Positions 60,926 to 64,000 of a stretch of 64,000 nucleotides of DNA are shown here, piece by piece. Under the pieces are notes generated by a model, which was given only the letters and a program-made list of their open reading frames with translations, was not told where the DNA came from and searched no databases. The stretch covers positions 310,001 through 374,000 of the forward strand of contig NZ_JBNYXQ010000001.1 of assembly GCF_051380735.1 (NCBI RefSeq), written 5' to 3'. This stretch comes from Janthinobacterium sp051380735 (GTDB taxonomy: Bacteria > Pseudomonadota > Gammaproteobacteria > Burkholderiales > Burkholderiaceae_D). The number at the start of each line of letters is the position of its first letter. The first letter of the stretch is position 1. The position numbers and the translations under genes were made by a program.

Positions 60926-62386
60926 TTACTCGGAACGGTAATTTGGCGCTTCTTTCGTGATCTGCACATCATGGACATGCGACTCGCGCATGCCGGCCGA
61001 GGTGATTTCCACGAATTCCGCCTTTTCGCGCAACTCGTCGATGGTGGCGCAACCGCAGTAGCCCATCGATTGACGCACGCCACCGACCAGCTGGAAGATT
61101 ATCGCCAGCACGCTGCCCTTGTAGGCTACACGGCCTTCGATACCTTCAGGCACGAATTTGTCGGCCTTCATGGTGGCATCCTGGAAGTAGCGGTCAGCCG
61201 AACCGTCGGACATCGCGCCCAGCGAACCCATGCCGCGGTACGACTTGTACGAACGGCCCTGATACAGGATCACTTCGCCCGGTGCTTCTTCGGTACCGGC
61301 AAACATCGAACCCATCATGACGGTCGAGGCGCCTGCTGCCAGTGCTTTCGAGATATCACCCGAGAAACGGATGCCGCCGTCGGCGATACATGGCACGCCC
61401 GTGCCCGCCAGCGCTTCGGCCACATTCGAAATGGCGGTAATTTGCGGCACGCCAACACCGGCGACGATACGCGTCGTGCAGATCGAGCCAGGGCCGATAC
61501 CGACCTTGACGGCGTCAGCGCCGTATTCAACCAGCGCCTTGGCGGCCGCAGCGGTGGCGATATTGCCGCCAATAACTTCCACTTGTGGGTACTTGGTCTT
61601 GATCCAGCGTACGCGGTCGAGAATGCCTTGCGAGTGGCCGTGAGCGGTATCAACTACCAGCACGTCGACACCGGCGGCGACCAGCAGGTCGATGCGCTCT
61701 TCATCCTTGGCGCCAACGCCAACGGCAGCGCCGACCAGCAGCTTGCCCTGGCTGTCTTTCGACGCGAACGGGTGCGAGGTCGACTTCTGGATATCCTTGA
61801 CGGTGATCAGGCCGCGCAGTTCAAATGCGTCGTTGACGACCAGCACGCGCTCAAGGCGGTGCTTGTTCATCAGGCGCTTGGCTTCGTCGCGGTCGGCGTC
61901 TTCGGTCACGTACACCAGCTTGTCGCGCGGGGTCATCTTGGCGCGTGCTTCGGCGTCCAGTTCCTGTTCAAAGCGCAAGTCGCGGTTGGTAATGATACCA
62001 ACGACGACCTTGCCTTCGACCACAGGGAAACCGCTGATGCCATATTGTTCTGTCAGGGCGATCACATCGCGGATCTTCATTTCCGGCGGAATCGTGATCG
62101 GATCGCGCAATACACCAGCTTCAAAACGCTTGACGCGGGCTACTTCACGGGCCTGATCTTTCGGGTTCAAGTTCTTGTGAATAATACCGATGCCACCTTC
62201 CTGCGCCATCGCAATCGCCAGGCGTGCTTCCGTCACCGTATCCATGGCTGCGGACAGCAAGGGAATATTCAGGGTGATATTGCGGGTCAGGCGAGTTTTG
62301 AGGGACGTATCGGCGGGCAGAACGTTGGAGTAGGCGGGGACGAGCAGCACATCATCGAATGTGAGTGCTTTTTGAAGTAGACGCAT
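60926..62386 (-). CDS. guaB: IMP dehydrogenase
   Basis: A 486-residue IMPDH. The catalytic barrel has C303 in GPGSICTTR and the flap GSLGAMSDGSADRYFQ; tandem CBS domains lie at about 92-205. It oxidises IMP to XMP with NAD+, the rate-limiting step of guanine nucleotide synthesis. It is the first gene of guaBA. A TATAAT -10 box is at 62418-62413 on the minus strand, about 30 bases before the start. Confidence 0.97.
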   Translation of the reverse strand: MRLLQKALTFDDVLLVPAYSNVLPADTSLKTRLTRNITLNIPLLSAAMDTVTEARLAIAMAQEGGIGIIHKNLNPKDQAREVARVKRFEAGVLRDPITIPPEMKIRDVIALTEQYGISGFPVVEGKVVVGIITNRDLRFEQELDAEARAKMTPRDKLVYVTEDADRDEAKRLMNKHRLERVLVVNDAFELRGLITVKDIQKSTSHPFASKDSQGKLLVGAAVGVGAKDEERIDLLVAAGVDVLVVDTAHGHSQGILDRVRWIKTKYPQVEVIGGNIATAAAAKALVEYGADAVKVGIGPGSICTTRIVAGVGVPQITAISNVAEALAGTGVPCIADGGIRFSGDISKALAAGASTVMMGSMFAGTEEAPGEVILYQGRSYKSYRGMGSLGAMSDGSADRYFQDATMKADKFVPEGIEGRVAYKGSVLAIIFQLVGGVRQSMGYCGCATIDELREKAEFVEITSAGMRESHVHDVQITKEAPNYRSE

Positions 62387-62412
62387 AGTATTTCCTATTG
62401 GCGCAAAAGCAG

Positions 62413-62418
62413 ATTATA
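62413..62418 (-). promoter_or_regulatory. guaB -10 box
   Basis: Consensus TATAAT on the minus strand, 27 bases from the guaB ATG. The matching -35 region (near GGGACA) is weak, which is common for growth-rate-regulated promoters. Confidence 0.5.
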
Positions 62419-62490
62419 CGGAAATTCCTGCTTCTTGTCCCGAACCTTTGCGATAACTCCAACTACTCTGGCTAAATTTGCCTGAACTGC

Positions 62491-62519
62491 TTGATTTTTT
62501 GTATCCCAAAAAATACACT
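62491..62519 (+). promoter_or_regulatory. Promoter/operator of the toxin-antitoxin remnant
   Basis: TTGATT (62491-62496), a 17-base spacer and TACACT (62514-62519) form a good sigma-70 promoter. The dyad TGTAT-N8-ATACA (62500-62517) overlaps the -10 box and may be the autoregulatory site of the antitoxin. Confidence 0.6.
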
Positions 62520-62523
62520 AATC

Positions 62524-62663
62524 ATGAAAAGTATCCTGACCACGGCTACCTTAGATCACCGGTTCAGCAAGCTCAAGGACCTGCAGGCTTTTTCCGCATC
62601 CAGGCCTCCCCCCTACCTGCAAAAGACATCAGGGCAGCGCTGCGGCTGGCGCAAGAACTTTAA
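62524..62663 (+). pseudogene. RelE/HigB-like toxin, internally deleted
   Basis: The gene starts like the 'addiction module killer' toxins (MKSILTTATLDHRFSKLKDL) and ends like them in another frame (KDIRAALRLAQEL, stop at 62661-62663). The middle, about 50 residues including the catalytic core, is missing, and there is a frame change at the TTTTT near 62588. The toxin cannot be functional. The antitoxin 15 bases downstream is intact. Confidence 0.75.
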
Positions 62664-62678
62664 GAGACAGAGGTCGTC

Positions 62679-62975
62679 ATGACACAAAAACTGAGCAAAT
62701 GGGATAGCGCGCAATACCTGAAAAGCAAGGAGGATATACTGGCTTACTTCGAAGCCTGCCTGCAAGAAGCCGGTGACGACTCCGCTTTTATCGCCAAGGC
62801 GCTCGGCAATATTGCCAAGGCACGCGGGATGACCCAACTGGCCAGGGATACGGGGCTGGGCCGCGAAAGCCTGTACAAGGCGCTGTCGGGCGAAGGCAAC
62901 CCCAGCTTTGCGACGATTTTGAAGGTGACGCGCGCGCTGGGCCTGCAGCTGCGCGCCAGCTCGCTTGCCAGCTAA
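62679..62975 (+). CDS. Orphan HigA/GraA-like antitoxin (HTH)
   Basis: A 98-residue antidote protein of the 'putative addiction module antidote' family. The N-terminus (KWDSAQYLKSKEDILAYFEA) binds toxin in relatives; the XRE-type HTH is at about 50-90 (ARGMTQLARDTGLGRESLYKA). GAGG precedes ATG 62679. Its partner toxin is collapsed, so it may persist as a regulator or be neutral. Its end overlaps the convergent rnfH gene by 4 bases. Confidence 0.9.
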   Translation: MTQKLSKWDSAQYLKSKEDILAYFEACLQEAGDDSAFIAKALGNIAKARGMTQLARDTGLGRESLYKALSGEGNPSFATILKVTRALGLQLRASSLAS

Positions 62976-63271
62976 GTCTTGCTGGCCTTGCCGCCTGCAC
63001 GGCGCCGGCGCGCTTCCTTCGGGTCCGCCTGCAGGGGGCGATACACTTCCACCCGGTCCTGGTGACGCAATACCGTATCGAGCGTTTTTTTCTTGCCGTA
63101 GATGCCAACCATATTCACGGCCAGGTCGATCTCGGGATGTTGCTGCAACACGCCGCTCTGCTCGAACGCCTGGCGCACGGTACTGCCGGCAGGCAGGTCC
63201 AGGGTACGCAGGAAGGCGGCATCGGGCAGTGCGTAGCAGACCTGCACCTCAATCGACTCAGGCGCCGCCAT
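62972..63271 (-). CDS. RnfH/RatB family ubiquitin-like protein
   Basis: A 99-residue UPF0125 protein with a beta-grasp ubiquitin-like fold (VQVCYALPDAAFLRTLDLPA, then VGIYGKKKTLDTVLRHQDRV). A basic tail (KEARRRRAGGKASK) ends the protein. The rnfH/ratB gene sits next to ratA in most gamma- and beta-proteobacteria, as here (14-base overlap). Function is not established. Confidence 0.93.
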   Translation of the reverse strand: MAAPESIEVQVCYALPDAAFLRTLDLPAGSTVRQAFEQSGVLQQHPEIDLAVNMVGIYGKKKTLDTVLRHQDRVEVYRPLQADPKEARRRRAGGKASKT

Positions 63272-63695
63272 AGACCGTCTCGGCGCGCTTGCAGAAGGAG
63301 TCGACCATGCTGTTGGCGATCATGCCGAACACGGGGCCGATAATTTGTTCGAGCACGCGGCTGGAAAACTCGTAGCGCAGGTCCAGCTCGATTTTGCAGG
63401 CGTCTTCGCGCAATGCTTTGAAGGTCCACACGCCATCGAGGGTCTTGAAAGGACCGTCCACCAGCTTCATCTTGATCGCGCTGAACGGCACGTTCTCGTT
63501 GGACGTGGTGAAGCTTTGGCGTACGCCGTGGTACTGTATGCCCACGCTGGCAACGACGGTGTCGTCGCCGCGTTCGCGTATCTCGACCGCGCCGCACCAA
63601 GGCAAAAACTTGGGATAATCTTCCACTGCCGCCACCAGCGCGAACATTTGTTCGGCGCTGTAGCCGAGAAAAACTGATTTATGTACTACTGCCAT
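63258..63695 (-). CDS. ratA: RatA / Coq10-like START-domain protein
   Basis: A 145-residue SRPBCC (START-like) protein (VHKSVFLGYSAEQMFALVAA, DYPKFLPWCGAVEI, ELDLRYEFSSRVLEQIIGPVF). Homologues are the E. coli RatA (PasT), reported to block 70S ribosome association and to act like the ubiquinone chaperone Coq10. It is divergent from smpB, the usual order, and coupled to the rnfH gene. Confidence 0.93.
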   Translation of the reverse strand: MAVVHKSVFLGYSAEQMFALVAAVEDYPKFLPWCGAVEIRERGDDTVVASVGIQYHGVRQSFTTSNENVPFSAIKMKLVDGPFKTLDGVWTFKALREDACKIELDLRYEFSSRVLEQIIGPVFGMIANSMVDSFCKRAETVYGGA

Positions 63696-63790
63696 TGAAG
63701 AACCATTTGCTATGATGTTGGATACACTTGGATTTTATCGCGCTTGCGCGAGACAGTAGTTTAACCGACCCGCGCACATTTACCATTCTC

Positions 63791-64000
63791 ATGACCATAG
63801 CAGACAATAGAAAAGCATTCCACGACTACTTCATCGAGGATCGCTACGAAGCCGGCATCGTGCTCGAAGGCTGGGAAGTCAAGGCCATTCGCGACGCCCG
63901 CGTACAAATCAAGGAAGCCTATGTCGTCGTCCGTGGCGACGAGCTGTTTCTGTTCGGCGCGCATATCAGCGCCCTGCCGACCGCATCCACCCATATCCAC
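63791..64000 (+). CDS. smpB: SsrA-binding protein, N-terminal part (cut by window)
   Basis: The first 70 codons of SmpB, open to the right edge: MTIADNRKAFHDYFIEDRYE, GIVLEGWEVKAIRDARVQIK, then FLFGAHISALPTAS. This matches the OB-fold start of the family (full length about 150-160). SmpB delivers tmRNA to stalled ribosomes. It is divergent from ratA across 95 bases. Confidence 0.96.
   Translation, partial: MTIADNRKAFHDYFIEDRYEAGIVLEGWEVKAIRDARVQIKEAYVVVRGDELFLFGAHISALPTASTHIH

Noticed and set aside
60971..62380. A 469-codon open frame on the plus strand opposite guaB
   Set aside because: guaB is certain on the minus strand; the opposite frame has no domain and an unlikely composition.

Overview
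The window is GC-rich, densely coded chromosomal DNA. Its genes look like a beta-proteobacterium of the Burkholderiales, most likely Oxalobacteraceae (Janthinobacterium, Duganella or Massilia type). This rests on protein style, the acnB-type aconitase, and the smpB / ratA-rnfH / guaB-guaA arrangement at the right end. No rRNA, tRNA, CRISPR array or prophage was seen. The only mobile element is one disabled IS110-family insertion sequence.

Layout. 0-9.6 kb: a membrane PAS-GGDEF sensor cut by the left edge, a divergent LuxR-type response regulator, a secreted metallo-beta-lactamase-fold enzyme, a Dps ferritin, a UBP zinc-finger protein, a TMEM175-like channel, an MFS exporter with a divergent AraC regulator, and a NYN-LOTUS protein. 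9.6-17 kb: a three-lipoprotein CsgG/DUF4810/DUF799 operon, a haem-oxygenase-like diiron protein, periplasmic Cu/Zn superoxide dismutase with an ankyrin partner, another MFS exporter and a class C serine hydrolase. 17-23.9 kb: acnB, a YddG-type exporter, an AI-2E family membrane protein and a TetR regulator. 24-30.2 kb: a tight seven-gene lipid-modification operon (flavoprotein, DUF1365, cyclopropane synthase-like methyltransferase, MFS, DUF3833, SDR, NTF2-like). 30.4-33.6 kb: a peroxide-defence operon of catalase-like protein, an unknown protein with a frameshift, and DyP peroxidase. 33.6-41.6 kb: redox enzymes and LysR genes, several broken, plus the IS110 copy. 41.1-42.7 kb: cytochrome b561 with a second catalase-family protein.

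42.9-54 kb holds the most unusual functional block: a zinc metallopeptidase, three transglutaminase-fold proteins (one a 1114-residue DUF2126 protein), a circularly permuted ATP-grasp/alpha-E fusion and an SbmA/YddA-like ABC transporter. The ATP-grasp/alpha-E/transglutaminase set is a known conserved module of unknown product, thought to make or trim peptide-like amide bonds. 54-59 kb: a TetR-controlled group of short-chain and zinc-type oxidoreductases with recognisable operators, then a decayed kilobase. 59.2-64 kb: guaA, guaB, an orphan antitoxin beside a collapsed toxin gene, rnfH, ratA and the start of smpB.

A recurring theme is gene erosion by small deletions. Two divergent gene pairs have lost their facing 5' ends (near 17.3 kb and 34.94 kb). 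There are also 3' or internal remnants of YjbR, AraC and RelE-type toxin genes, and three probable single-base indels in homopolymers (31.8, 54.8 and 55.0 kb). An SDR gene and an old yellow enzyme gene are fused in frame at 37.6 kb. Whether the homopolymer indels are real or assembly errors cannot be settled from this sequence alone.
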